64,000 nt of DNA from Fomitopsis serialis (lineage: Eukaryota > Basidiomycota > Agaricomycetes > Polyporales > Fomitopsidaceae), in assembly GCF_022376445.1 (NCBI RefSeq), contig NW_025954968.1, positions 310,001-374,000 of the forward strand, written 5' to 3'. Within the stretch, counting starts at the first letter, position 1, and every line of letters begins with the position of its first letter. The position numbers were made by a program, and so were the translations under genes. Shown here in pieces: positions 23,101 through 36,100 of this stretch. The notes under the pieces are model-generated. The model worked only from the letters and a program-made list of their open reading frames with translations. It ran no database searches and was not told the DNA's origin.

Positions 23101-25166
23101 TCAGCGAACGCGCAATGCGTGATATCGTCTGAGTAGTCGCTTCAGCGGTGTGACAGACGCAGTCAACACTGAACGCACACCTCGGAGGTCGTAGGAATTC
23201 ACTTCATAGATGACCCGTCCGTCGATCGTCCTCGCCTCGCCTTGTAACGTCCAGTCCTGCTGCTCCAGTTCGCTGTCTAAACGGCTCCCCTCCCCAGCGG
23301 GCGCAGCATGCACTTCATTATCAAGGAAGTCGTCCTCGTCTAGGGCATCCAACGCAGTACTGAACGCGATGACGCTTCTCCGCATGCTGCCGCGTCTGCG
23401 CTCGATCCAGACACCGCGTTTGCCCGTGCGTCCCATGAAGCACGCCGACACAAAACCACGCGACCCGGGCGTGAAGCCACTCCTGGACCGAGGCACGTTG
23501 GCGACACCGTCCCCGGAAGTCGTATATAGCTGTGCCAAGCGATGTACTGCGAGTAGGCGCACGGCCATGTGCGGTGGCGGGATGTCTGGCATGTCGCCGC
23601 TTGTGTCGGCGAGTGGAGGGAGAAGCACTGAGACACGGAAATGGAAGAGGCCTCGTAGGATGTCGTACGCAAGGAACGAGACCCGGACACGGGTCTCTGC
23701 GCGAATACCGCTTAACGAAACTTCTGGGTCCGACACGGAGACGCCTCTGAAGGTCAGCCCAGGGAAGAAGTGGGAGAAGGCTCTGATTGGAACAAGACCG
23801 TGAGACACGTTTGTTCCGGAGGTGGAGCCGCTGGATAGACCGGTGTTGGGCGAGAATGTGTTTGGCAAAGCGAGCAGTTCCACGTCATGTGTCTTGAAAC
23901 AAAGTATGTGGCGTGGCGAAATGAACTTCGCGGCAATAACACCAGTCCACTGAAGAAAGGGCGAGTTAGATCTGCATCAGGAGCGTTGACAACGTATAGG
24001 CGTTATGAGAATGCAACTTACGAAGTCTTCGTCATTCACCGGATCAATTGTCTGCAGTTGCCACACCTTCCCGTAGTCCCACTGGAGTAGCACAAGAGTG
24101 TCCGAATAGGAGAAGAACGCGAAGTTGGAAGCCGGATGGATTGCGCGAACCGACAGGGCGGGGTTGGGCAGCTTCCACACTCGTATTGTATGGACTGTTA
24201 GCTCGACACTTCCAGTCACGTTCGAGTCCGAATGTGGGGGTAGTTGCATACTTGAGACCGTGATATCTTGTTGTCTGAGAGGTGCTTGTTAACCAGGTGC
24301 CCATGAATTCTGAGTGAACGATCGTACGAAACGGTTGCAATGAATAACATGGTATTATCTTCACTCAACGACGCGCACGCAGACGATAGTAGAGCATCTG
24401 TAGACAACTGCGTGCTGAAGCGGCAATTTGTTTCTGGCGCAAGACCCGCTCTTCGATAGGTCGAGATAGGCGTGTTCCCATTGACGAAGAGATCCCAGAT
24501 ATATAGCAGACCCTCATTGTATATAGCCAGAAGCCAACGATCGGCAAGAACCTCCATAAAAAGAGCAGTGTTTCCGCTTTGTTCGGAGAAACGGGCAGTG
24601 ACCGACTGGTCTGGGAAGCCCAAAGCAATCGGGGGAGCGCGAGGAAGTAGCCAAGAGCGTTCAGTATAATATATCGAGAGCACCAGTCGTTCCAGGACGT
24701 CAGATCCCAGAGTAAGAGTAGCGTTGGTAGGATCGCCATCATATGGTGAGGGTATAGGGACTTGCGACCGTTGACTGAGAAGCATCCTGAGCCAAACGGA
24801 TCGATCTTGGGACAGCCGGCATATATCCATACATGTCTGCCATTGTAATGAGCCACACTTGAAAGACACTTCTGGGGGGGATGCATGCGAGTACAGCGTG
24901 GTCAGCAACAACATGGTGTCGCGTACGTTTCCAAGTGGCCTACTCGGCCGCAGATGGACCGACACGGCTATTGAGGCTTCGACCAGACCGACTCGCTATG
25001 CATGCCCGTCCGAGAGTAGTGATCAACTCACCTTGCGAACTTCAAGCAGGTCCGAGACGTCGAGTAGAGACAAGATCTCGAATATAATCTCGGCGGGTAG
25101 CTTGAGGACACCAACCGACTGGGCAGGAGGCTGTGCGATGGAGACCAGCGGGTCTGCGCTGCCCAT
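23101..25166 (-). CDS. F-box protein with propeller-like C-terminal part
   Basis: Likely SCF ubiquitin-ligase adaptor. The first exon starts MGSADPLVSIAQPPAQS and contains an F-box, LKLPAEIIFEILSLLDVSDL. The next exon has LSQDRSVWLRMLLSQRS, typical of the F-box to propeller linker in Agaricomycetes. Then come strand-rich segments of a beta-propeller-like body: WLLAIYNEGLLYIWDLFV, NTMLFIATVSYDRSLRIH, TIRVWKLPNPALSVRAIHP, FISPRHILCFKTHDVELL and others, to the stop at 23101. At least four introns. I did not find a frameshift. It is convergent with argininosuccinate synthase (235 bases between stops) and divergent from the RTC4-like gene. Target unknown. Confidence 0.72.
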
Positions 25167-25621
25167 TGCGCTGCACGGAGTCGCCTCCGAGCTGCTAAGT
25201 ATCAGCCTCTCGTTTAATGTGGCGGCAAGGTGGCGGTCCGAGACAACGCGCGAGTCGGCGATCGCGACGTCACAATCGCGGGCGTTACGTAACGCGACCC
25301 TGTGTGACTGACGCGACCTGTCACTTACTCCGAGTCGCGACGCCGCAGGCCCTCGCGAAGCAACCGTGACCGTGTTCTTCTCTCCTCCTACTCAGCTTCA
25401 AAGCATCCTCTTGCAGCTTGCTGAGACCCTTTCACGCTAAGCGAAGCATTATATACCCTGCTCTATCTCTGAACACAATTCGCCCAGTGTACGGACCCGG
25501 GTAGTATTCTTGCTAGGTGGGCGACCCCAGGCTAGGTGTGTAGCAAAATCGCACAATCGGTTTCGGCTTTCGTTAGTTGACGCCCTGCATATAGCGCCTG
25601 ATATATGGTGTGGATCATTGC

Positions 25622-28600
25622 ATGGAAAGATTCCAAGACGAACTACAAGGACGAGGTACCAGCTTGTACTCGGACACATCGGAGAGTATACGGATGCCGG
25701 AAAGACCTATGCGGTCAAGCGGCGTGGGGTTTAAGGACTTTGGGAGCGACTTCGCACATGCCTCGCAAGCGAAGGGCAGCTCCGGACCCAGCAAGTCTCG
25801 TGAAAACGGCAGACACTCTACCAAGGATTTCGCGCATCGTACCACCCTAGGATCTTTGAGCGACGACGAACTGGACTTTCTGAGTTCGCCTCCGCCCTCG
25901 CCTAGTCGCAGCGCTCGTGACCGAACGGCAGAGCCCGGTGCTCATACGAGCAAACGCGAAAGGGGTTCCGAACCTCGCGCTGACGATGGTGTCGTTGTAC
26001 AAGGGCAGCACCACCAGTATCACCCAAACTTCCCGCCTAAGAGGATTCTACCAAACTTCAAGAAGAACAAGAGATCCACGAATGATACCCCGCTCCCTGC
26101 CTCTCAGTCCAGTCAAAGCTCTGTATCATCTACGAAGGCCACCGTCGGCCGCGTAGGCATACGGGCTTCTTCGCCACGGCCGAGGCGGGGTCTTTCTCCG
26201 GAAGGCTCAACGTCGCGTACCTCAAATTCTGCGTACTCAACGACCCTCAGGGCAAATAACACAGCCATTTCTGCTGTGGCGACTTCGTCGAAAGCAACCG
26301 CCGGTGCGCGGGGCAGACACCCGCCTTTCAACGAGGTGAATGCAGACCCGGAGCCGGAACAAAGAACTCCCCGCCCTCCTACGTCTCAACGACCCAAACC
26401 AAAGCCTGCATATAAGGGTGCCAACACACCTACGAAGCCCCGAGGAGTCCAGGACGTGGTTGACGTCGATTCAGATCACCAAGAGGCCCGTGGTAGAGCG
26501 ACGCTGCGTCAGGCCAAGCGTCGGAAGGCCTCGCCCGCATCACCATCAGGCGAAGACGAGAACGTCTCAGGAAAGAAAAAAGGCGGGATGACAAGGGCGA
26601 AGGACAAGGGGAAAAAGAGGGTTGCGAACCCCATCGAGGCGCTCTCGCCTTTATCTTCTCAAAGGTCGGACGACTCGGATGACGACCGCCCGCGACGTGC
26701 ATCCAAAGGCAAGGCAAAGCAGGAGCGTGGCGCGAAGTCAAGGCAGCTCGCGGACTTCCCTGCGTTGCCTCCTCTTTCATCTCAGACTTCTCCTCGGCGA
26801 GGCTCAAAGGGGAGAGTGTCTGAGGATTTTCCTATGCTTTCCCCCCTGTCCTCTCAGAAGTCAGGAATGTCCAGAACAGCAAGCCAGCGGGACAATTTCC
26901 CTCCGCTGTCACCGCTTTCGTCGCCTCCAGCCAAGGGAAGTTCGCAATCTCGAGGCAGTAAGGCCAAGTCATCCTCGCAAAGGAGCCACGTAGCAAAGGG
27001 CACAGTGATGTCATCCGCCGAAAGCAGCACTGAAGTCGAGATGGAGGACGACGAAGCGCTGCAACCGTTCCCATTGCAGACGCAGCTCCTCGAGAGTATT
27101 GGCTATTCCCCTCCGAAGCGCTTGGATGGACGGAGTAGCGACCTCGAAGAAGACGAAGCGTGGCGGGCACGCAAGAAGCGAAGAGCAGACCCCAGCGAAA
27201 GGTACGAAATCTTTATGGCTCGCGTTGCAGACTGGGCGCGGGATCTTACTGCCGTTCACTGCGCAGACTTGTTGACATCTTGCGCGATGACGACTCTGAC
27301 TTCGACGATGAGGATATGGGTAAGAGCTAAAGGTTACTCATGATGTGCCATTCACTGACAAGTTCTTCCACACATAAGTTCTGCTAGGAAGGGACGTCGA
27401 CCCGCATACACTCTGTCCGTGGTGCGACGAACGCCTCCCACTAGCGCCTTCACCCCATCTTGAATCTCTCATCGTCACGGCCCGCGGTGCATCCGTCCGC
27501 GATGTTCGTCCGACCAATCCGTTGGGCTTGCGTGCACCCCTAGGCATGTTCGTCAGCGTCTGTCAGCGACATCGGTTCGAAAGCCACCAGGTACCCAAGG
27601 CTCAAGCACGCGGCTGGCCCACGAACATTGACTGGAACCGTGTTGCCCCGCGCGTGAAGGCGCTCAAGCCCCGATTGCAGGAGATCATTGACGACGTCGA
27701 CGAGGAGTTTCTGCCAGGTGCACACAGGGCAGATGGCGCTGAGGAAGATGATGACATCGAAATATGGGCCGATAAACCGAGAAAGGGCAGTATCTTCTGG
27801 CAAGACGTCGTGAAGAGCGTACGCAAGAGTGGGTCAAGGAAGACCGCCGGGGTTGCCGGCCAGCTCGCGAACTTCAGCAAGACACAGCCCGGCTAGTGAG
27901 TGTGTATACGTTCCGTCGTCGTATGCTACTCATCCAGGTGAACCAGCTATGGCGAACTCGGATACGTGATCATCCACCAGACCATGTACGACATGTTCCC
28001 GCCTGCGTCGTTTCCCCCCGACTCCACTCTTCCCCTGAATCCGACTGACTTCATTCAGCTCATTCTCATTCCCGAGGCCGCCGTCTCCTTGATCATGGAA
28101 GACATGGGCCAGACGCGGGACGAGGCGATCGTGACGCTGCGCGACAGCGCCGAATATGGCGTCGCAATGTTCCCGGATGACCAAGCCGAGGGTGCGAACG
28201 CGGTCGACCAGGGCGAACGGATCATCATGAAGCGTGCTCAAGCACGGCGACGGGAGCTCGAAGTAGAAGACCGAATAGAAAAGGAAATGCTCCAGGCGTT
28301 ACCAAAGGGCGCGGAGTCGTCGAACGGTCGCCCGAAGCCGAGACGAAGGGCCAAACTCGATACTGTGGCCGCTCAACTCGATAGCGAGAAGAGTGATCTG
28401 GAATTGGCAATTTCCAAACCCTCCACGAGGAGCAAGGGCAAGGCGAGGAGCAAAGGTAGTCGTGACCACTCTGACTCCGAGGCCAGCGCGATGGTCGTCG
28501 CAGCAACGTCCAGCGACGAACCTCCAAGCCCTCGCAGCAGAGACGGACCTGGTCGAGTACTGCGTTCCCAGTCTCGGGCGCGTAGTATAACAGCGAGCTC

Positions 28601-29219
28601 TGACATCGAGATGGCCGTGTCGGATGTCGCACCGTCTACCAGTGGGTCAACCCCCAAACCCAGGCCCAAGCCCAGACGAAAGCGGGCCGAATGCTCTACT
28701 GCACAGAAGTTGACAGACCACTCGGACTTGGGAGAAACGGGAGCAGATGGGATCCACAGACCGCAGCAGCCACCGAGTCCGCGGCCAATCCCAGAGGTAC
28801 GTTGGGACAGCACTGGTCAAGCACATGTCAGCAATAGCAGAGCTGGGTCCATTGTCGATGATGATCGTACGCCAAGGGCGACCAAGATATCGCGGACGTC
28901 ATCCGAGGCGTCGAAGAAAAGCGACGTCTATCCACTGCGAAGGGCGCGGGAAAGGCGAGAGAAGAGGTAAGCCACACAATCGCGCAGACGTGTCATATGT
29001 CGTACTCACTGAAGCCTGAGTAGCTCGAGTGACAACTGGTCGCGTACCTTGCGGGATGACGGTCGTTCTGGGGTTACAACGGAGGATGACTCCGAAGGAT
29101 CCGCATCTCGGTCTCGTAGGGCAAAGTCCTCTGCAAGCCAACCAGACAGGTCAACGACCGCTCAGGGCAACAAACCCCTTAAGTTTGGATGGCTACTTAA
29201 CGACCAATCGTCAGATTAA
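25622..29219 (+). CDS. RTC4-like domain protein with long disordered regions
   Basis: Contains a domain resembling yeast Rtc4 (restriction of telomere capping 4). The first ~550 residues from ATG 25622 are disordered, rich in Ser, Pro, Arg and Lys, with repeated FP(A/M/P)LSPLSSQ-like motifs near 26760-26930. The RTC4-like domain follows: HTLCPWCDERLP, LGMFVSVCQRHRFE, ARGWPTNIDWNRVAPRVK, and GYVIIHQTMYDMF through LTPTDFIQLILIP-like and EDMGQTRDEAIVTLRDS (27385-28190). After it comes another long basic, Ser-rich tail; a last exon of 29024-29219 ends NDQSSD. The frame changes around 27220-27260, between VADWARDLT and VDILRDDDSDFDDEDM, with no good intron, so one base is probably missing there. 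Likely nuclear; role unknown beyond the yeast name. Confidence 0.78.
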
Positions 29220-29558
29220 AGTGGGGCGCGTTGGGAATGGTGCACCAAGAAGTCATTCTCTTGACTCTGACGGTCATCATCGAGAGCCCTCTTCTCTAGA
29301 CTAATACCGTACTATGATACTGTTGGCATACTGACCTAAAATACACTTCGTGCTTAGCGTAAAGATAATTCCGCTCGATCTATTTCAACGAATGCCCTGA
29401 AGTTGCGCAACTGAGGGTGCCTTCTCTTACGAGGACATTGACGGCCTCAGGCATCGTATACGCTTTTGAACATGTCTTGCAAACATCTGTGCTAAGAATC
29501 GTAGTACGCGCTACTGAGGATTATCAACCTAGAAGGATAAGACACTGGTCACTTCTAT
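29220..29558. other. Intergenic stretch between convergent genes
   Basis: AT-richer 340 bases holding the 3' ends of the RTC4-like gene and the tRNA 2'-phosphotransferase gene. Nothing else seen. Confidence 0.5.
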
Positions 29559-30620
29559 CTATATATTACCCGTTACAAGACCAGCAGCTGTTGCATTTAC
29601 GTCTGCCGTCGATGTGTCCTTTGCCGTAGCCTCCGCCTTTTTGACTTCCTGGATACGGGGTATAGCTTGCGTGGCTTCCCAGCCCGGCAAAGCTTGGCCC
29701 TTGACAGTCTCCACGCGCGCGAAGAACTGGGGACCCAGGAAGCCCTTCTCGTCTCCCTCGGTGAGGACAACGCCATTCGTAGACAGAAATAACTTGATAC
29801 CGGCATCGAGGGCTTTCTGCACATCGACGTAGATCAGGATCTGCGAGGAGTTACGCATGCCTGTATCGGGTTGATGTTAGTAGTTGGCTAGTTTCAGAGG
29901 CAACATTGGACACTTGCCACTGATAACGCCAGAGCCTGGTACACCTTGGGCCAGGTGTATGTGGTTGCGCGACATCTTCGAGAGACCTTTTTCTCCTGCA
30001 CGGGATCCAGAAAATCTGAGAGATCAGGTCAACATAAAGAAATCACTACTACGTACGGATGAGTTCCCAAGCTTTGCGGTTGGTGCCGTGTACAGCGATC
30101 CCTGTAGGGATATCGACTGCTGATACCACCGGCTGCAGATCCAGTTTGACCTCCTGCGTCAAATAAGATCTCCGTCCAATTGCGTGCCATGAGCGTCCCA
30201 CCTTTAGTGAATGACCCTGGTTTGCCCGGATCCACCAGACTTCCTTAGGAGGCTCAACACCTTCGTCTGTCTCGCGTTTCAAATGATAGCGGCTTTTGCT
30301 ATCGTTCTCGACGATTCCTTGTAAGTTGTCGAGAGTCATCTTTGGGATTTGCAACTACTTCGGGGTCATGCATATTGCTGTGCATCCGAGAGCGAAGACA
30401 CTGAACGTACGAGGTCATCAACGCGTACATACCCATCCGGGCGCATGGCGAGCCCCTCGGCCTGCGAGCCGTGGCGCAACACCCAAGAGAGCGTCTTCGA
30501 CATGCGCACTTCGGGGGAGTCTTTTGGGAGGCCTCGCAATTTGGCCGAACCCCCACCTCGCCCACGCTGACCTTGGTTCTTGCCTCCTCGTTTTGCCTCT
30601 GGTTTTGTGGCCTCGGACAT
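29559..30620 (-). CDS. tRNA 2'-phosphotransferase (TPT1/KptA family)
   Basis: Removes the 2'-phosphate left at the splice junction after fungal tRNA ligation, transferring it to NAD+. The start at 30620 gives MSEATKPEAKRGGKN, a basic Gly-rich leader, then the family signature SKTLSWVLRHGSQAEGL and MRPDGYVRVDDL. Downstream exons carry MTLDNLQGIVENDSKSRYHL, WWIRANQGHSL, VAVHGTNRKAWELIR-like (IAVHGTNRKAWELIR), GLSKMSRNHIHLAQGVPG, NSSQILIYVDVQKAL and FLSTNGVVLTEGDEKGFL. These are the conserved RHGS, RANQGHS, HGT and RNHIHL(A) elements of the NAD-binding fold. Four or more introns; no frameshift seen. An Ala/Thr-rich tail ends at 29559. Divergent from the RING gene at 31121. Confidence 0.93.
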
Positions 30621-31120
30621 CGTCGATGCTGGCCTGAAGCAGTAGTGTTCTCTCAAGTGCTGTGAACCGACTGTGGCTCGATAGTGCAGGAGGATGTAAA
30701 AGTGACTTTGCTTGGAGAAGGCACTCTTGCGGACGACAGCCTGAAGCATCGACCTCAGGCTTCAGCGCTTCGCCGTAGGAGGGAAACGCGTGACACGTGC
30801 GCGTAAATTGTGACTTCACGCGTCGTCGTGACTATTGTGCATGGTCACAGCGAACATGCACTGCAGTGGCTTGTCCTCAACCGCCACCATCCCCACCATC
30901 CCCACCGCTGCTATACGTACGTTCGACGGTTGGCTGAATTTACGCGACATTGACCAGGTAATGCCGCGAAGGGGACAAGGAATAAGCGTCGTACTGACTG
31001 ATACCCATCCTGCCCAGCATGCCGCCATCATCTCACACAGCTACGCAATCCTCCCATCGCCGCTTAACGGCCAGTGCAAGACAACGAGAGAATAGGACAC
31101 AGCATACGCAGACCAGCAAC

Positions 31121-32894
31121 ATGCGGAGGCGCAAGTCGCGTTCACCGGACGCGCGTATACTAGAGGAAATCCCAGCCGTCCTAATGGCTGCTGAGTCGGG
31201 CAACCAGCGGAGGAAGAGGAAAAGCATGTCTTCATCTGCTCCATCAATCAATGAACCCGTAACGCAGCCCTCCATCGAGGAGGTCCTGCCAGATCGAGGC
31301 CGTCGAGGCAAAGCGAAGGCTAGACCGCAGACATCGTTTGTGGAGGAAGGGGACACTCGTATTCTGAGAGAATTCGCTGCGCCGAGCGGTAATACCCGAA
31401 GCAAGAGGAAAGAGCGGTCAAAGTCTCGGGACAACCACCCTCGCGGTGTACGGACAACAACTCCGGATCCGGGGGAGGACGTAGACGTCGGGACACCTGT
31501 GGCGACGTTTGATAGCACAGAGTTCGCTCGTTTGAAGCGCGAGATTGAGAGCCTTCGGAAGGTGCGCCTTGCCTTACTGCTTGTTGTATCTAGCTCATTG
31601 TCTATGAAGCAAATGCACATGTCCAAGAAGACGATCCATAAGCAGAGCAAAGTGAGACACATCACTGAATTCCCTTGTCATTGCATGCGACCAACTTGAT
31701 TTTTTTCAGGTCATTGATGAGCTGCGAATGGAAGTTGCCAACTCGACCAAAGTGAGTCCACCGTACATTTGTCGCATAGCCGCACTGACCGACTCTACGT
31801 CAGTCTCAGAAGGAGCAAACGAAAGAGATGGACAGACTCAAGGTTCAATCGAAGAAGTCTGAAGAAGTGGGTCGAGATTGTTCAGAATTCTCGAAGGACC
31901 TCTGACAAAGTTTGGTAGCTTGTTACAAACTTTGAGACGAATCTCTCTTGTCAAATTTGCATGGAACTTCTCGCGAGACCACATGGGTATGTTCAGTCGT
32001 TAATCGCATCACAGCACTCATTGATTGGGTGAAATTTAGTCTGTCGCCTTGTGGTCATGTACTGTGCCAGACTTGTTTACAGGAATGGTTCCGTTCTGCG
32101 CCTGTGGGCGAAGACGAGATGTACGATGAGGACGAACCCGACGCACTTATCTACCGCAAGAAGACGTGCCCGTGCTGTCGTACGGCAGTCACCAACCGGC
32201 CCATTCCTCTGTTCCTTGTGAAATCCCTAACTTCGGCTTTGGAGAAGGCCAAAGCACAACCAGGTGCACCTCGCCGCTCGACGCCCCCACCAGACGACGA
32301 TCCCTGGGAGGGCATCTTCGCAGACCCTGAGTCGCAAGACGATTACTGGGCCATGGACGAAGACGACGACGATGAGGACGAGGACTTCGATGACGAAGAA
32401 TACGATGAGGACGACGACAACTGGTCCTTTGACGGATACGGCACCGCCGATGACCTGGAGCATTACGATGGCCCTTACGAGCGGCCACGTTGGGCGCCGC
32501 CTGTGATGTACGCGTCAGCCGACGACTATCCATTCGACGGCATTGACGCGCATGACCTCCGCATGCTCCGTCGTGGCGCTACGCTCCAGATGATCGACAC
32601 GTTCCGAATGTCGTACACGCACGAACACGGCCTGTGCGCGCGAGTCGATGACCATAGTACCGTCTACCTCGGTGGAACATCAGCCTCCACCCCGCAGATG
32701 ATTCAGGGGAGGGCTACATCGATTATGTCACCTCGGACATGCATCAACGCCCTGAGCGGTGGGAGGTCAGAGAGGAGAGGAACGGCGGATGGACTGCGTG
32801 GATGCTGGTGCCTGAGGGCGAGAGCGACAACGACTACGAGACGACAGACTCGGAGATGTGGGCGGCAGACCTTGAAGAAGACGAGGACTTCTAA
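31121..32894 (+). CDS. RING-finger protein, probable E3 ubiquitin ligase
   Basis: Starts MRRRKSRSPDARILEEIPAV; the first ~150 residues are basic and disordered, then a short coiled-coil region over several exons (EFARLKREIESLRK, VIDELRMEVANSTK, EMDRLKVQSKKSEE). The C3HC4 RING follows: CQICMELLARPHG, across an intron LSPCGHVLCQTCLQEWF, a 25-residue acidic spacer, then CPCCRTAV. After it comes a very acidic segment (DDDDEDEDFDDEEYDEDDD near 32360-32420) and a conserved-looking C-terminal part. At about 32670 one G is missing: the frame before ends VYLG and the next frame continues WNISLHPADDSGEGYIDYV to the stop at 32894. Eight ligands of the RING are visible. Target unknown; nuclear location is only a guess from the basic N-terminus. 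Confidence 0.82.
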
Positions 32895-33177
32895 TGCTGG
32901 CTACGTATCTGGAGTATGTCGGACGGAGGCCATTCGGACGCGTGCAACTTGCTGAGAAGTTGACGATTATTTTGTACAATTCCTACTTTATATCTACTAC
33001 ACCTGCTGTACAAACCAATGTAGATCATTGTATCTTAGAATGATACCCAATGCAGTCCGCTCATCTTTTCTCTCTCTGCGATGGGACATCGATAGCGGGG
33101 GGATCTGGGTGCGATGCTACATACAAGAACTAATACTATGATGAAATGCTATAATAAGTCAGTGCAGATCATAGGCT
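32895..33177. other. Intergenic stretch between convergent genes
   Basis: AT-rich 3' flanks of the RING gene and the Doa10-like gene; no further feature. Confidence 0.5.
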
Positions 33178-36100
33178 TCAGTCCTCTTCCTCTTCCTCTT
33201 CCTCTCTGACCCCGAGTGCAGCTTCGGCGTCATCTCTGTCATCGATCTGCATCTGTTCTTGTGCGACCAGTGTCTCTTTGTATGGCTTATCGGGCTGCTT
33301 TGCATCTGCGCCATTACTCGATTCTGACTCGAGGTTCTGCAGTCGCATCTCGACGAGGAACTCTTTGTCGCGGATGCCCTGAGACCATGACCCAAGGACG
33401 CGGGTCCCGACCAGCACTGTGTGCCCGAAGCCAGCCAGGGTGAAGATGCTCGGGTAGACGTGCAGGACTGGGGAACAGATTAGCGACAAATGAGAACATG
33501 ACACGAGAGACTTACAGAGGAAATCGTCTCCGAGAGGCAGCCCGAACAGCTTTTGCACGACCCAAAGCGCTCCAGCGGGGAAGAGAAGCATGCCTAACAA
33601 GCCGAACGTCAGAGGAGCGATAACATCCCTCGTAGCTCGGAAAGGGTCTAGGTGTGTCCACCCTCCGCGCATGATCTGCCCGGTAAGTGAGTGACGAGGA
33701 TCATCTGGATCGCTGCTTGTGACCTACCTGGTCAATGCCATGCATGAAGCCATTGCCGGGCTGCATGCTCAATACTCTGAGGAAGATTTTCGAGTACAGG
33801 AGACCCAAAGCCCACATGTCGACGATACGGATACGCTGCTCTGGGGTGGACGCGCGATCTGTCGTATTGGCTGGACAAGGTAGAACTCCATGACCAGGGC
33901 AAGCAGGGTGGGGATTACGATGCCGAGGAACAATACCATGTAGGACATTTGGGCCATCCAGAGGACGCCCCTTTTTAACACGTAGAGCGGCCATATGGCT
34001 CGACGCTCCAGTATGCTGCCCCTGCGCTGACGGCGCTTGTCCATACGATCGACAGAGTAGGCGATGAGGTAGCAAGCCCAAAGAAGATAAAAGCCGGCAA
34101 TGAATGCATAGCCATCGTGGACGTCGTGTGGGACGAAGAGCTTGAAGACCATGCGACCCAGTAGGATGGGGGCACCCAATGCGAAGGCAAGTATCACGGA
34201 GCCAACGATCCATATCGTAAAGATGAAAGCAGCCACACGGTATTTGATGTGTGGGGGCAAGTACACAACCGTGTAGTCCTTCTTGATATTCCGCTTATGT
34301 TTCTCCGCTTCCGCATTCTGGGCCTTGATGATGCGTGCTTGTTCGTCATTAAGGGGGTTTTCGTGCCGGTCGACTTCAGCCACCGCTGGTAGATCCTTCA
34401 CCAGCGCAACAGTGTCGTTGTTAGGGACCCGTTTGAACGTACCGTCGCGTAACTCCGCGATCACAAACCGTGAGACAGCCTTTGGGCTGAATATTTTCTG
34501 CCACCAATGTCTCGGCGTATATTCCTCTAGAGGATAGCGACCCCCGAACATGTACGAGCTCAGCCGCAGACGGGCGGCCAAGGACTTCCATAGGCCAATG
34601 CCGAACTGCCGCAGTGCTTTTTTGGGGCGGAAGTACTGCATCGTGTAGGGCAGGACGAAGTGCAGAAATAGGAGATCAAGGGGCACGGGTGACAGCGGTT
34701 CCCTGACAAGGCCTGGTCAGTTCGAACTTTGTTAAATTATTGACGAGCTTACCGGATCTTCCAGCGGAAGGGCAGGACTGTTCGACTGAACATCTGCATT
34801 ATGCCTGATACAGTGCCGACTACGGCAGCGACGACAAAGCTATACATGATGCCACTGAGTAGCAACTTGCGGATTTGCACCAGGGCTGGGCGTTCGAGTA
34901 TGTCACGGATAGGATGGAAATTCTGGTCCTGAGGGTCCTTGATAAACCACATCGCGCCGGGGCGCATGATATCACGGCAGCCTGCGAGAAGGACAGCAAA
35001 CTGATACCTGTAGGCATCTCAGCGGATGTCAAGGAGACAGCACAGGGGAATAACCAACATGAACATGGTTCCAATGACCCAATGGTAGAAGGCAGAAGTC
35101 ATGGGTGCGTATGTCAAGAACGCGGCTCTCGACCGGAAGTTGCCCTGTGGCACGAGCCAGACGGTGCATGCATCCAGCATCACACCGCACCCAAGAGGGA
35201 AGATGACAAGCTCTACAATGATGAAGGTAGCGACCTGTCGAGGTGTAAGCGAATGTGAGCATACACTGCCACGTGCTGCACACCTTCACCACTAGCAGTT
35301 GTTGTCGGACGGCACTCCGCACTGCTTTCCCTGCGTTCTTGACGTTGCCGATGGTGAGTACATTCAGATATAAGGCCAGTAAGAGTCCCATGACTGCGTA
35401 ACCCAGCAGGATTGCGAAGATCTTCTCGTTGGGTCCACTCCCAACTGCGAGACGCATCCAAGTCGACTTCGCCTCTTCCGAAGATAATCGGATCTTGTTA
35501 CCCAGTGGAGCGAAATACGGCTCGATATAGTGGAAGACGACGGAATCGCTCTCGGCGACGCGGTCCAGCAATGAGCTAGGAGTTTCTGTTGCAGTCTGCT
35601 CGGGTTTCGTTGATAATTGCTCTATGATCCTCCCACCGACGCTCCTCATCATCCTGTACACGGATTCAACCTATAACATATAATCAGCAAATGACGTTGT
35701 GGATGAAGGTGGAAGGCGCAAAACTGACCGGACCACTGTTTGCCTCCGCCCCAGTGCCGGCAATGTCTCGACCGTATTTGAGCACACCCAATAATGGCCG
35801 TAGCGGCAGACGCATTAGTCGAAGAATAGGCGGCACAACAAGTCTGGTGAAGAGGAGAGCTACGCCATCGACTATAGGGTCCGTCACTAGGCGGATCACC
35901 CGAAGAGGTAGATGCAAGATGTACAGGAGCCGGGGAGGATCCAACTTCAGATATGTCAGTGGTCATGCGACAGGATCCGACGCAATGTGATACATACCGA
36001 AAGGAGGGCGGTCGATTTACCTAAGGTGAACGGTACCCAGATGCCCAATCCGATCGTCACGTCAAGGATGAAGGTCATCAACGCAGCCTGCGTAACATAT

